Part shown: piece after piece, positions 21,119-33,215 of the stretch
Layout of the letters: each line of letters begins with the position of its first letter
Position numbering within the stretch: the first letter of the stretch is position 1
Source of the DNA: Strigamia acuminata
Lineage: Eukaryota > Arthropoda > Chilopoda > Geophilomorpha > Linotaeniidae
Length of the DNA stretch: 64,000 nucleotides
NCBI GenBank assembly: GCA_949358305.1
Contig: OX442314.1
Location: 29,311,118-29,375,117, forward strand
Reading direction: 5' to 3'
Translations under genes and position numbers: made by a program
The notes under the pieces: generated by a model
What the model was told of the DNA's origin: nothing
Database searches by the model: none
The model's input: only the letters and a program-made list of their open reading frames with translations

Positions 21119-22248
21119 TGTTGCGACTCCGGGTTTCTCGACCTGTAAAATACTTACCTTTACTGGTCGATCCGCAATTGAGCTGCCGTTGATAGGACTT
21201 AGACTCTAGTGCTTGTAAAATGGTGTCTAGGGGTAATTTTAATGGAATGAAAACTGCCGTTTGAATGTAATAAAATAACAAATAACTTTATTCGGTGAAT
21301 TTACAAGAATAATGATAATAATAATATTAATAATTAGGACTAGAAATTATATAAGAAGAATGAAATGGAGAATATAACGAGAGCGACAATGCTCTCGACA
21401 AACAAAGGCTTTATTTTGGCGCGCGATGGCGAGACGAACTTGCCGATTCAAATTTCGTCGCTCGTTCGATGGTTTCAACTGCGGACTCCGGAGGAAAGCT
21501 CACGGTGGTCCACAGTCTCTACAATGGTTCACGGGCAAACGTTGGTGCTATGCCAGCAACGATGAGTCTCGGAACAAGTCAGACGAGACTCACAATAACC
21601 GGTAGTGAGCGGTTTTCTCGGGCGTTACCCGAGATTCGTGTAAGTGCGGGTAACCGACGATGGCGGTTACACGCAAAGCGCAAATGAGGCTGGTTCCACC
21701 GTCAATACAGTGGAAACAGCAAAGATGAATCTCAACTCACCAAACTAACACTATCAATACTTGAAGTCTTGGGTTTTGAATCCTTTTCATAGCAGTGATG
21801 TTGTGTTCTTGTTGGTGATGTGGTCGAGAGTGAGTTCGCCGCCAAAATTTGGGGCTTTTATGCACTCTCTGGTCCTGCGCACGAAATGTGCGTAGAGTGA
21901 TGATTTTGGTGCAATACAGGATGTATTACATCATCATCATCACTCTGATGTAATGTTTTAGCCCAAAAGAGGGTAAAGTGTGCCTGAGGGATTTCCGCTC
22001 TCAAGTCACACTTTTGGCGTGTGCCACATTAAATAATTATTTAAGTGTGATAATTCTGCACCTGCAGGCTTAGCACACTTCGGTTTTTTCCCCCAAATAG
22101 GGGTGAGAATATGCAAGGGCAATTCTCCTCTCCTAATTAAGCAATTTGGTTTGGCGTGTGTCAAACCAAAATAGAATAAAATATACAATTTCTTTAGTGG
22201 TGACAAATTTATTTCGAATATAAATAAAAACACTTCAGGGTCACCACA
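21119..22248 (-). mobile_element. Solo LTR (1.13 kb), TSD ACCT
   Basis: Read on the minus strand it starts TGTGGTGACCC and ends GGAGTCGCAACA. ACCT flanks both sides (21115-21118 and 22249-22252). No coding sequence for gag-pol is inside. It belongs to a family different from the TGTGACGATT LTRs. Confidence 0.8.
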
Positions 22249-22252
22249 ACCT

Positions 22253-22980
22253 CTGATTGCTCCATTGTGCTCATCGTTACATTGCTTCTTTTGATATCGC
22301 ATGACCTCGTCTTTCTACAGACGCCAGTTTTTACACAGGTACTTGAGTGGGGACTCCACTTGCTACTTCTTCGTCGTGAGCTTCCAAGACACACAATCTT
22401 TGTACGGTCGACACAAATTCTTGGCGACAGCCACTTTCAACTCACGAGCACGCATACGCCCATCACGACCTCGGAAAATTTCTATCATTCTTTCTATCTT
22501 TCAAGTCATTTTAGGCTGATTCAGATCTTCGACTTATACGACATTGCCTTGTCCCAACTTCAAGATTGTGGTAACTGTTGATGACAAACGTGTATCTGTT
22601 TTCTGACTAGGATCCGGTAGGTTATAGCTGCGTTTTCTGACCAGAAAGTGGGTTGGAGTTATTGGCTGACTGTCTTTAGAGTGTTTAATTCCATTGGTCA
22701 AACCTTGACCTTTTGTTAATTTGTAAGATGCGCACGCGTCCAGCGTCCCCTATGTTAATTTTTGTTAATAAAACCAGTTATGTTACTTCTGTAACAAGAA
22801 TGGTTGCTTCTTTTACATCGTGATCGCAATCTACAAGTATCAACTTTTTGTTATGTTTTTTGCCACTTTGCTACAATTTTCGGACTGTTGCTGACCACGC
22901 GTTTCACGAGTAGGCATAGTCTTTGATTCTTCGAATTTTCACGTGTTTCTGCTCGCTTTTCCAACTTTTTGTCATCAAAA
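22253..22980 (+). other. Probable LTR/leader of a decayed Gypsy element
   Basis: No gene. The stretch leads into a gag-like fragment at 22981 and probably contains its LTR and leader, but neither ends nor a primer site could be fixed by eye. Confidence 0.3.
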
Positions 22981-23215
22981 ATGTCGTCGTTGAAAGGCAC
23001 ACCATGCGAATACGATCCAGTCATCCAGCCGATGATTGGGAATTATATTGCATGCGGATAGCAAGTATCTTTGCTTGCTACAAAATCGTGGATGATGCGG
23101 AAAAGGTGCACACCCTGCTGTCATATGTGGGTATGCCCACCTTTAAGCAAGTTGTTATGCTTACGTCGCCAAAAACACCATCGGAAGTGCCATATGCGGA
23201 GTTGGTAGAAATATA
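22981..23215 (+). pseudogene. Gypsy-type gag fragment, frameshifted
   Basis: An ATG at 22981 opens a short frame (MSSLKGTPCEYDPVIQP). Continuity then passes to another frame that reads DDWELYCMRIASIFACYK and LLSYVGMPTFKQVV, ending EVPYAELVEI. The W-Y-R, LLSYVG and P...Y-E-L-V pattern is that of the N-terminal part of Gypsy/Metaviridae-type gag. A one-base shift near 23030 and truncation after the gag N-terminus make it non-functional. No pol follows; the downstream 800 bp (23216-24046) is AT-rich and gene-free. Confidence 0.7.
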
Positions 23216-24046
23216 AATATAATATACATATAAAAATATATGGAAATATGTAAAAATATATATCTTTAATCATTGTTTAGTTTAATAAAGTGATTTTATG
23301 GCGCTTTTTAAACATACTAACCATTAACTAAAGGCCTATTTTAAGAAAACAAATCAGCTGAAATAAAGTCAGCCATTGAGGCAAAAATTAAATTTCTACT
23401 ACAAAAATACTGAATTACTTAAATAAATGTATTCAAATGTGCATTATTGTGCAAGTACACAAAAAAATCACTATTTTTTTTTAATGCCTCAATAAATTTT
23501 TTTTTTTGTTGATTTATTTTTTTGATTTGTTTCCTTTTTAAAAAGAAATCATTTAACTGAAGATGACTAAGATAAATTGGATAGTACTAATTTGATGGTT
23601 CTCTACAATTTTGTAATTGGAAATTTTGCTCTAACATGATTGGTTTAGAAGTTAGCAAGTAATTGACCTTGAAAATGGCTTTCAAGGTCAAATTTGATGA
23701 CATCATTGGATTTCTCTCACCCAACCTCTATACGATGGCTTCATCAAAGTTGGCCTAGATGCAATTGCTCAGGAAATATTTGAGGGGAACAGACTTTTGT
23801 ATAAAATAGTACTCCGTATAATATATATAATTATTTATTAAAATATTTTATATTTACATTGCTTATAAATTTTATTACGCCTAATTAGGTTTCATTGTAA
23901 ACGATCAAATAAAGTAAAAATATAATGAAGCATGTGCTGTCGTCGTAAACTGGAATCAAATTGTATACATAAGCTAATGCAATTTGACAGCTGAAACCAT
24001 TCGACCGACGACAGCTAAAACCAAACATCAACATCCAGCTCTGAAA

Positions 24047-24268
24047 ATGAAATCCACTGTCTTGGCTTTGCTGTTTTTATTCCTCGCCATGTCAGCCATG
24101 ATGCTGTAAGTATAAGCATTTCTAAACATCGAACAAAACTCAATAATTATTCTCTTTAAAGTGTGGCCAATGCTGCCGACTGTCTCACTAAAGGAAAATT
24201 CTGCGCCTAAGTGCTGCGAGGGGTTAACGTGCAAGAGCTATCCGCTTAGAGTAAAATTTTGCGTGTAA
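24047..24268 (+). pseudogene. Cystine-knot-type secreted peptide, frame broken by one base
   Basis: Exon 1 (24047-24105) encodes a clear signal peptide (hydrophobic core LALLFLFLAMSAMM). Exon 2 begins at 24162 after a CTTTAAAG acceptor and continues in phase (...ANAADC) before stopping at 24208-24210. From 24209 the next frame stays open to a stop at 24266-24268 and holds the remaining cysteines, including a vicinal CC. Taken together the spacing fits the six-cysteine inhibitor-cystine-knot class, which includes antimicrobial, protease-inhibitor and venom peptides; which of these is unknown. The extra base near 24208 makes this a pseudogene, a polymorphic null allele or an assembly error. ATTAAA polyadenylation-like text follows near 24336. 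Confidence 0.65.
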
Positions 24269-24977
24269 ACGAAGTTAAAAATCATACCGGTCATTGCAAA
24301 TACATGATTTCTCTTGTAATCCTATTTGTTCTCCATTAAAAACTAACCTTTCCCCTGCAATGTGCCTGCTCGTTTTTTCATTTCACTTAACCCTATTTCA
24401 AATTGTGCAAAACCGATTACAAAAACTTGATTACTGAATCAGTTTGTCACTTGGAACAAATTCAGTCTAGTAAATCTGGAGCGCATGCGCAGTTCTGAAA
24501 TCAAGTTCTCTCGATTCCAGAACTAAGTACTGTAGTTCTGAACTCAAAATGGAGTCGAGAAGAGAGATCTTGCATTTTGCTTGATATAACTTAAATCCAC
24601 AAATAAATTCTTATCAACTAATTAACTAATAAGTTATTAGTTAATTAGTAATAATTAGTAATAACTACTGTATTAACTAATAAGAAATTATTCAGATAAA
24701 CTTACTCAATGGCCACAAAACAAGTTGCCTTTCATAAACGATCATAACATTTATTCCACTTCCGTTGGTTAGCGTCGTACGTAATTTAATGTGCAATTCA
24801 GGCACTAGGTGTCATTCAAAACTCAAACAGAGGTCGTCATCTGTATTCAGCCCTCATCGCGTTCCCTTCAAACATATTTTACATTTTTCGAGTCTTAAAT
24901 TTCCTTTTGCCTTACACAAACACTGAAATTTCCACAATTTCAAACAGAGACATTTACACGAAATGTAAAAAAAAGAG

Positions 24978-27900
24978 TGTGACGGTTACACTGTCATGCA
25001 CTTTGCTATTTTTGGACGTTTATTTTATCCATAGATGGCGCTAGTACGATTTAGCGGTAATTTCGAATTTCGATTATTTTTGAGGGAATAAAATATAAAT
25101 TATCATTTATATTTTATTCTCCTTCAAGTTTAAACAATTATTAAACATTTTAGATGTGTTAATATTAGCTGATTTGTTTGTCACATAATTCTATTAAATT
25201 ATGTGCAAACTTCACACCTGGTGAAGTCACCATTCACCACCCACTGTGAGTTGGACTCCTTTCGGATTATAGTCAAAAAGACTTAATCCAAAGTGTGTCC
25301 TGCGTATCCAGTTCCTGTAGTGGACCTAGTAGAAGACTATGTCCTGGGTATCCACTTCCTATAGTCTAGGATTGGATGGATTTAGGTGACCAGTGATCCC
25401 ATTGGATCACTGGGCAGCCCATTCTTCACACCGAGCATATATTCCCTCGCAAAACCGGATATACGCGCTCTTGTTGGTGGTCTGTTCCTGACACCACTTG
25501 AACCGGGTTTGGTGGACTTAGGGCCACTTGGGTGAATTTAGTTCATCTTGTTGCACTTAGGGGCAATGAATAGCTGTAGCTATGGAAAAGTAACATTAAT
25601 CTATTTTAATATTCATTCTCAGAATTCCAATACAGGCCGGGTACAAAATACTTGATATTTAGTGTAAGAATCTAGAGTGAGTAGAAGACTCACAGACACA
25701 CTGCCGGCCTCTTCATACCAACATTCCGTTGAAGAATTTGTGACGATTCTACTTTTGGCTGATTTAATAGCCATTTAAGATAGATAAATAATCGGTTTAA
25801 ACAAGACGTTGCTAGGAGTAGCAACAACCTAACCGAGATAAGATTACAGAAGTCTGTGTAAAAATATGAACTCATGACTGAGCAGAAATAACTTACAGTT
25901 TTTAGTGTGGCATAACATATTTATTACTGAAATAATAACAATAACAAAGATGGGTTCTTGACGCGTGTAAACGGGCGGCATCAACTGGTTGAGGATCCGG
26001 GCGAAGCCAGAGGGATACGGCTGACTTGCGGCATCGTCACAAATATCACTACGGAGACGTATTTGGTCCGCAGCATCGATTATCTAAATATGCGAAGTGT
26101 CCTTCGCATAAACAAGAATATTCGGCAGAATATTCCATAATTCAAATGAACAAAAGTAAAGTGATTAAATGAATATAACAAATGAATTGTTATATAAATA
26201 TTAATTGGGCGGGGACCGTCACGACAATTGAGAGAACGTCGCGGGAGTTGTTGAGACTCCATCCGCCAGCATGCCTTACGACGACAAGATCTCGTGATCA
26301 GGCGCCGAGTATTTAATTGTACGCTTTAGTTTGCTATCGGTGGTACCAACCACCAGGTAAACATTTCTATGGACTTACCGGGTTTAAAAGATATTGCCAA
26401 TACAGGATTACCAATGCCCGAGTAATTCGTTTAACACAGTGTTGTTCAACTCCTGTTCACGGGTTACTAACCCGGAGGGTACGATGAGGCGGGGACCGTC
26501 ACGACGGTCGAGAGAACCATCGCGGGAGGATTTGACTCCTCCATCCGCCAGCATGCCTTACGATGACGGGATCCGTTGATCGAGCACCGGGTAAAATATT
26601 AATCGGCCACTGCCGTTGGATTACCATTATCCAGGTAGTTATTTATCGCAACATCTGAAGATATTACTCACGGGCTACCAACCCGCCGTGTTACCTGTGC
26701 ATTAGGCCTTTACCGACTTTTAACGAGCGGAAGGACCAATCGTAGAAAGACGGGAACCTGCGTGGGCTGTTTACAACAACCATCCTGCAGCGGACTGTGG
26801 CCAGTTAGCTGAGGGACCTACTTTCATTTAGCAAGGTCGTACTGTATACGACCGTTATATTAAGCCACCGTACGAAGTCCTACTGTCCCGTAGAACAGCT
26901 GGCTAACGTTACGGGGCCATTTCATGCGAATGCATGTCTATTACCGGAGTTAGCCTTCCCGAAATAGCCCTACAACAGCAATAACAAAATAGTAATGAAT
27001 ACTAACTGTGGAGAGCTGAGGTGGCCTGATGTGTCGATAGAGAATAATGAAATCAAACGATAACAATTCAACTACAGACAATATACAAGTTCAGTTATCA
27101 AGCCAGGGGGGTTAGTGGGTGAGAAACTGATGCTTATATAGTTCTGTAGACCTACTAGATTGGCGACAGCCAATCAGCGTACGAATCGGCGGATGCGTGG
27201 GTCACTAGTCCGGACCTAATATATGACTATGTCCAGATGGGCCCAGTTGGGGTCCGGAAGGGTCCGATTGGTTCCCTTCGACAGGTAAGTAATGTGGATA
27301 TTGATTCGATAGAATCAACATTGTCAAGTAAATAATACTTAGTTTATATCGAATAAAATAGTTATATTTTATTCACCGTGTCTAAATAATTATTTATCAC
27401 ACTTTTTAGTTTTATCGAGTTTGAATTACGCGCGTTTGATAAACAGCGCCATCTATTGTGAACATTGATAAATACGGATTTGTAATCATCACAAATTAAA
27501 TGTAGAATCTAGAGTGAAGCGATTCACAGACGCATTATTGGGGTAACCGATGTGGAGTAATTTCCCGGTTACTCTCCCGCCAGCCAGAACCGAGTGGAGT
27601 AATTTCCCGGCGATGGATAACCTTTCCTGCAAGAAACTGCTTGATTCAATTCGCTGTTGGTTGATGGAACATTTGAGCAAGGCTTAAATGTTGATTGCAC
27701 TCGGGGCAAAAATAGCTCGGCGCTATTTTAATTATTTCTTTATTTTCACAGTTATTTATTCCGCTTGGTGAACACAATACCATGTTTAAATTCAATGGAA
27801 TTTACATGAATATTTGTTCAAATGGTTTCGCCATTTTTATGATTGCGCTGTGTAATTATTAACAATATAATAATTACACGTGTGATGATTGCAGCCAAGT

Positions 27901-28270
27901 CAACCGCACCTCTCGGATACAACACACCCAAGCCTAACCATTACACACCTTTTAGAACCGACCCCGGACCATTTGGAAACCAGAACCATTCATAAGACGA
28001 CATCTTTTACGTCCCGATAATAATGCAGCTACAAACCATTATTATCCGACTGAAAACCGCAAGTGATATTATTTTAGGGCTTTTGCCAATCAATTGTATA
28101 TTTAACCTGAAGTTATTTCAGCCATTTGTAGGCATAGGTTTTATATAGATTTCGTTCGAAATAAACTGTCACATGATTTGAGAAATCACAAGTCTCCGTA
28201 TTTTACACTTTCACACGAGTTCCCACTTCTAATTGTTAAGCAATTGTATCTCATAAAGTCAATCGTCACA
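24978..28270 (-). mobile_element. Reverse-oriented solo LTR, split by a nested LTR; TSD AGAG
   Basis: The plus strand begins TGTGACGGTTACA at 24978 and ends CAATCGTCACA at 28270, with AGAG on both outer sides (24974-24977 and 28271-28274). Without the nested insertion it is about 1,534 bp. It belongs to the same broad family as the LTR at 8245 but in the opposite direction: shared text includes AGATGGCGCTA and AATAAAATATAAA near its plus-strand start. The two halves are 24978-25738 and 27498-28270, with one TSD copy of the inner insertion at the junction. Confidence 0.85.
25739..27493 (+). mobile_element. Nested solo LTR, 1.76 kb, TSD AATT
   Basis: It starts TGTGACGATTCTAC and ends GTAATCATCACA, flanked by AATT at 25735-25738 and 27494-27497. 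It contains a doubled internal block (about 26205-26295 and 26490-26590), each with GGCGGGGACCGTCACGAC and CCGCCAGCATGCCTTACGA. It shares start, end and GGTACCAACCACC blocks with the LTR at 8245-9672. It inserted after the outer LTR, so it is the younger of the two. Confidence 0.9.
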
Positions 28271-28439
28271 AGAGAAAGCGTGGTGACTCACATAGTTTGT
28301 GGCGGTCGCCACTCACAGTCAGTCAAAAATGTTGGCGCCGTAATTAATAAAAGAAAATGGCCGAGAAATCGTCATCTAAAGAATGCATTGCAGATTGTCT
28401 GTTAAAGACGAAATAATCACAAAATGCTGTAGATCTCAT

Positions 28440-28530
28440 CAAACACCAATGAATCCCAAAAAACATCAATGAATCTCAATGAATCCCAATGAATCCTAAT
28501 AAATCCTAATGAATCCCAATAAATCTTAGG
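28440..28530 (+). repeat. Short AATGAATCCC tandem repeat
   Basis: About seven units of AATGAATCCC/AATAAATCCT, 10-12 bp long, with frequent single-base changes. The surrounding 28275-28925 holds no gene; a short palindrome is listed separately. Confidence 0.75.
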
Positions 28531-28713
28531 AATTCAATTTGACATCTTAAATTCACCTGAAATTCTATAATCCACAAAACATCGGTTCGAAATTGGACCG
28601 TTTTAGCCTGAAGATGATGAGGATGATGCAATTAACAGCAATTAATTGATTTTATATATTGGCCGAGGATAGGCTTTCCTGCAATTTTCCGTATGTACGT
28701 AAGAAAAGCGTAT

Positions 28714-28745
28714 GGCTATTCTTACGTACGTACGTAAGAATAGCC
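28714..28745. repeat. Perfect 32-bp palindrome
   Basis: GGCTATTCTTACGTAC is followed directly by its exact reverse complement, with no spacer. A further TACGTAAGAA lies just upstream (about 28695), so the motif is partly repeated. Confidence 0.9.
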
Positions 28746-29431
28746 ACGGCGTTATATATTTACTAAACAGCCAGTCTACGCAAAATCTTTCTATGACAAA
28801 TTACACTCAATCTTTTTCCTACGAGTTCTTCGAAGTGTAGAAAATAAATAATAATAATGATTAGGCAAATTGTACTAACTGACGTTGGGAGAAACAATTT
28901 TCCACAATTTGCACTGTAGGAAATCAAACATATCGTGAGATGATAGCATGTCGACGTTGTTGTTTTAATTTTAAGTTTTAAATTTGTGTCACCTTTGATA
29001 TTCATCGATTGATCCAATACGCAAATCACGAATAAGAATCGTGTTGTAGTTTTAAAGATTGGGGAGGATTGCTGTTGGAAGACACAAAAACTTGACCTCA
29101 CCCACAGTATAGATAGACCACAGACCACACCGTAAAAGGGTTACTACGGAAGTCCCGTTACAATTTATTTCAAACGTTAAAGACGCTGAACGCTAGGTGG
29201 CGCTCTTACAAATCTGTCATCATAGAATCTCATATTACAACAAATCGCCACCACCAGAGGAAGTTGTTGAAATTTGGCCGACCCAGACCGCGTGCGCATC
29301 ACTTCCGGTTTTGCCTTTACGCGTGCTGGTCGTGCTTTCAACGTACGAACGACATAAACCCGAGTATTCCTTCCAATCGTTTTCCATTCAACAGACGTGA
29401 CCAGTGCATTTGGTGGACCAGCAAGTTTAAA

Positions 29432-31042
29432 ATGGAATCAGCTAACAGGAATCAAGCCCGAAGAAGTCTTCAAGTCAGTGCTAATTTGTACAATTCGCGA
29501 GAGGAAGGAAAACCGGACACGGTTGAGCTACGGTGCAACGATGACGGACGTGTACTTGCCAATAAACAGATATTGATCGCTGGAAGTGATTATTTCCGTG
29601 CTATGTTCAAGCATGGCAGCATGGCAGACGAAACCAACATTGCAACATTCACGAACATATCTTCCGAAGTCATGGAAATAATAATCAAATTCTTATACGC
29701 GCAAGATATTCCTGTCCGTGCCGAAATATCCGACACTCTACTGGAAAAAACAATCATCGCTGCTAACCAGATGCAGTTAAACGAACTATTTGACAACTAC
29801 TGGCCAGAGTATAAAAATTCGGTGACTATAAACAACTTTCTACACATTTGGCAGCTGGCGGAAATGTTCAACGAAGACGAAACGGTCGAAAACGTTCGAC
29901 TGTTTGTTTCGCACCACACGAGACTCATCTCCGACACCGATCGACTAGGTCGTATCACTACTAACCAAATGATAAGCCTAGCTCAACTGGGGAACATGAA
30001 AAATGCAGGCGAATTGATTGTGTTTTGTTTAAATTGGTGGAAACTAAAGTCATCCGCAATGGAAAGCAGCACAGAACACCTTTTGGAATTTATATCTAAA
30101 TGCGACATAAAGGATTTGTCAGACCATTCGCTTCGCACGCTGTTATTATCTGATGTTGTTAAGAAATCGGCAGAAGTTTACAGCGTTGTAAGCGAAGTCG
30201 TCACTTCGAGGTGGTTAACTACAACATCGCAGCAAATTGAAATAAGAGTCTTCGAAATTACGAGCGGAAGCTGCACCCGTAAAATCTCCTATTTAAACCA
30301 CGAAGAATGGGAAGGTGAAGCGGAATGGATTAACTACGACATCAGCGCAGCAACAGTGCAGTGTCCGGCGTTGTCGAGAACGAAAGAGATGTTTTACTTT
30401 AATCATTTGCCACATCGATTAGGACTTCGAGCAATTGGTGCGTCTACGGGTGACATTTTCGACCGACCCGAAGACTTTGCTGTGGATAATGTGTCATGCG
30501 AAACGATGAATCGTTCGGAAATCTATTTTAGAAGAACAAAGCATACTTATTCGTGTTTTTTGATCAACTCAAAAGAATGGAAAGTCCTCAATTTCTGTGG
30601 CGACATTTCGAATTTCAAATCTTTGCTGTTAGCAACTGATGATAAGAGATATTATTTCGATGTGGACGAGTTGCACATAAAGATTGTTAACTGGGATTCA
30701 AAGACTTGTTTAACAAAGGAGAAATTACCGGGCAATTGGCAAAGTGTCATGTGTAAAAGTCGAGTCGTAAATTCTTCTGAAACGTTGATTTTTGTTCAAA
30801 AAATTCCCAGTAGCTCTCTGTTAATTTACGACGTTAGAAGGGATTGCTGGAGTGTTGTTTCGTCGCCGAATATCGATGGTGATGTGTCCTTATATGTTTG
30901 TTACGACGAAGACTGCCTAATTTTCGCAAAAACAGACGTGGGGTACAACGTGTATTCGTTAAACACTATGACCAAAGTGAATGAATACAAGAAGCCAACT
31001 AATTTTGATGGGTTCATCCATTTTGATGTTACTGTTGTTTAA
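29432..31042 (+). CDS. BTB/kelch-like protein, copy 2 (536 aa)
   Basis: Single exon. The frame stays open upstream to 29264, but the ATG at 29432 (MESANRNQARRSLQ) is the one shared by the three copies and has the same GCAAGTTTAAA leader. Domains are as in copy 1: BTB (AGSDYFRAMF, IIIKFLYAQDIPV), BACK-like (NFLHIWQLAEMFN), then a kelch-like propeller (IYDVRRDCWSVVSS). Differences from copy 1 are scattered, with a small deletion in the VVTSRWL-to-ISVFE linker and another near SLLLAT. All domains remain open, so the gene may be functional. It is followed at 31043-31190 by a 3' region shared with the third copy (ATAAAATTTCCTATTATCCC). It is more similar to copy 3 than to copy 1 by eye. Confidence 0.9.
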   Translation: MESANRNQARRSLQVSANLYNSREEGKPDTVELRCNDDGRVLANKQILIAGSDYFRAMFKHGSMADETNIATFTNISSEVMEIIIKFLYAQDIPVRAEISDTLLEKTIIAANQMQLNELFDNYWPEYKNSVTINNFLHIWQLAEMFNEDETVENVRLFVSHHTRLISDTDRLGRITTNQMISLAQLGNMKNAGELIVFCLNWWKLKSSAMESSTEHLLEFISKCDIKDLSDHSLRTLLLSDVVKKSAEVYSVVSEVVTSRWLTTTSQQIEIRVFEITSGSCTRKISYLNHEEWEGEAEWINYDISAATVQCPALSRTKEMFYFNHLPHRLGLRAIGASTGDIFDRPEDFAVDNVSCETMNRSEIYFRRTKHTYSCFLINSKEWKVLNFCGDISNFKSLLLATDDKRYYFDVDELHIKIVNWDSKTCLTKEKLPGNWQSVMCKSRVVNSSETLIFVQKIPSSSLLIYDVRRDCWSVVSSPNIDGDVSLYVCYDEDCLIFAKTDVGYNVYSLNTMTKVNEYKKPTNFDGFIHFDVTVV

Positions 31043-31547
31043 GACAAAACATGTTAGATAATCTGTAACCTGTAACACTAATCTCGTTAAAAATAAAATT
31101 TCCTATTATCCCACATTTTGGTTTTTACATTTTAATGTGAAAGAGTTTAACTGACAACGTCGTTTTATTCGTAGAAACGCACTAAAATAGAAAATTTTAT
31201 ATTTTATAGGCTTTGTTTTGAATTTTCCATGATTCTATCACACAATTCAGTATGAAAATAATATTACACATGATTAAAAATATTTTGGTCTTGATTACAC
31301 AACACAAAAAAAAATCATGATTTGTATTATTAGCGCCCTCAATTGGAACTTGTTGGAATAACACATTCAAAATTTTAAATGTAATTTGCATAAGAAAATT
31401 ATCCTTTTCATTACAAATGAATCACTCGCGGCATCTGCGGCAATTGCTGTTTTAAAACCCGAGCCGAACCATTCAATTCGAGATTCATTGCTTCAAACCA
31501 CTTGGAAAACACATTAATTTATACTTTGGAAAATGTCATCTGCATTT

Positions 31548-32030
31548 TAGAAAATGCCATTTTATTTTACACTACAGAAATGCCATTTACACTTCAGAAA
31601 TGCCATTTACACAACAGAAATGCCATTTGCACTACAGAAATGCCATTTACACTACAGAAATGCCATTTACACTACAGAAATGCCATTTACACCATAAAAT
31701 GCAATTTGCACATCAGAAAATACCATTTGCATCCTATAAAATGCCATTTTCACTCTATAAAATGCCATTTTCACTCTATAAAATGCCATTTTCACCCTAT
31801 AAAATGCCATTTTCTCTCTACAAAATGCTATTTCCATTATAGAAAATGCATTTACAACTCAGTAATGTGTTTGCAAAAGCAATTTGTGTTTTTAAATGAA
31901 ATTTGTTTTTTTTTAAATGGAACTTGTGTTTTTAACTGCAATTTGTGTTTTTAAATGCAACTTGTGTTTTTAAATGCAACTTGTGTTTTTAAATGCAACT
32001 TGTGTTTTTAAATGCAATTTTTTTTAAATG
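31548..32030 (+). repeat. Two 20-bp minisatellites in succession
   Basis: 31548-31860 has about 14 units of AAATGCCATTTACACTACAG and variants ending CATCAG or CTCTATAA. 31866-32020 has units of TTTTTAAATGCAACTTGTGT. Both recur in reduced form at 36400-36730, downstream of BTB copy 3, and a short relic lies near 20805-20845 downstream of BTB copy 1. Confidence 0.92.
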
Positions 32031-32154
32031 CTTTTTTGAATGTTTCTAGATAGTAATTTAATTTATAATAGATTTAGCAGGTTTATTTTTTTTAATATTG
32101 ATTAATTACTTTATTCTAATACCCTAACACATTTTGATCTATACATCTAGAAAG

Positions 32155-33068
32155 AACGGCAGCGAGGTCCAAAACAATAGTTTGTGGGGCGACTTCTACC
32201 ATTATGTCTTATTCCTTGCACAAAAATACACGAACATCTACGTTTCCTCAGCTCCATTTTTCAAAAAGCGGTAAGCAAAAATGTTGCTTAGTCCTTCCAA
32301 AAAGAGTCTGCGTTAATATCAAAAAATGTTGTTGCATTTAATCCCTGTTTAGAGAAGTAACTGCTGAAGAAAAGCATTTACATCCTGGTCAAGAATTGAC
32401 CCACTTTTTCAAAGTCATCCTCACAGAAGATAGGCGGGGACTTTTACGGTTTGATTGCTACATGATTGACAATAAACCAATCGCAATTGAGCACCCAGAT
32501 TTGCAGAATTATCGCAAAATGAAAATGCAAGTGGAAGTTGAAACTTGTCTAGATTTTTTCACCGACATCAAACGACGTTTTATTGAATCGCCAAAAGTGC
32601 ACACCGATTTTAGTCCGCACAGGGTAATATTTTAAAATGTACAATATTTTATTCGCCATTAAATATGTGTACATTTTATTTTAATATTTGTTGTTAGAAC
32701 TGCCCGTATTGTTTTCCAACTTCATCTGCACATATCTGTAAGTTCATAGACCAGGAAAATTTAATAGGTTCGTAACCGTCGTTTTATATACCTTTAACTT
32801 GGCGGGTGAAATGGTAATAAAAACCGGAAATTATCAGTGTTTTCTTAATAAAATTTAAAGCATATATTCATTTTTGTGTTTAATCATTTAGGTGACTGCT
32901 GCTATTCATTGTTTTTGAATTGGGAAGCATTAAATGCACGTTTAACTCAATCCTCTTGAGGTCTCGCTACAATACGGCTGAAATTGAGTTACGGTTTATA
33001 CATTTTCGTCTATTTTTTAGTCGTGTGGGCGGTTCGTGGCTGCTCCTGGTTGCTCACCAGCTGCATAA
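32155..33068 (+). pseudogene. EndoG-like copy 3, C-terminal half only
   Basis: Exon 32155-32270 (116 nt, as in the second copy) reads NGSEVQNNSLWGDFYHYV then YTNIYVSSAPFFKK. Exon 32353-32623 reads LTHFFKVILTEDRRG then a CYMIDNK segment. Splicing can continue to 33021-33068 (SCGRFVAAPGCSPAA, homologous to the terminal exon of copy 2) or to a local exon at 32698-32775. Frames are open and in phase. No first exon with the YD..TK.PVWTLE segment is found between 31043 and 32154, so the gene lacks the N-terminal half of the fold, including the catalytic region. It may be a remnant, or it may use a distant first exon. It lies directly downstream of BTB copy 2. Confidence 0.7.
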
Positions 33069-33215
33069 ATAATACATCTTGTTTTAAAATGTAAAAATTG
33101 TATAAAATTATTAAAGATAAATCATTATTGGAGATTCTAAACTGAAGCGCTATTTACGAGAAAAAAATGGATCCATTATTGATTATTACAAGTCGAAGCA
33201 AATTTTCCAAATTCT

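Noticed and set aside
31502-31954. 150-codon frame of HLHYRNAI repeats
   Set aside because: Product of the 20-bp array; the period gives shifting frames and no gene features.
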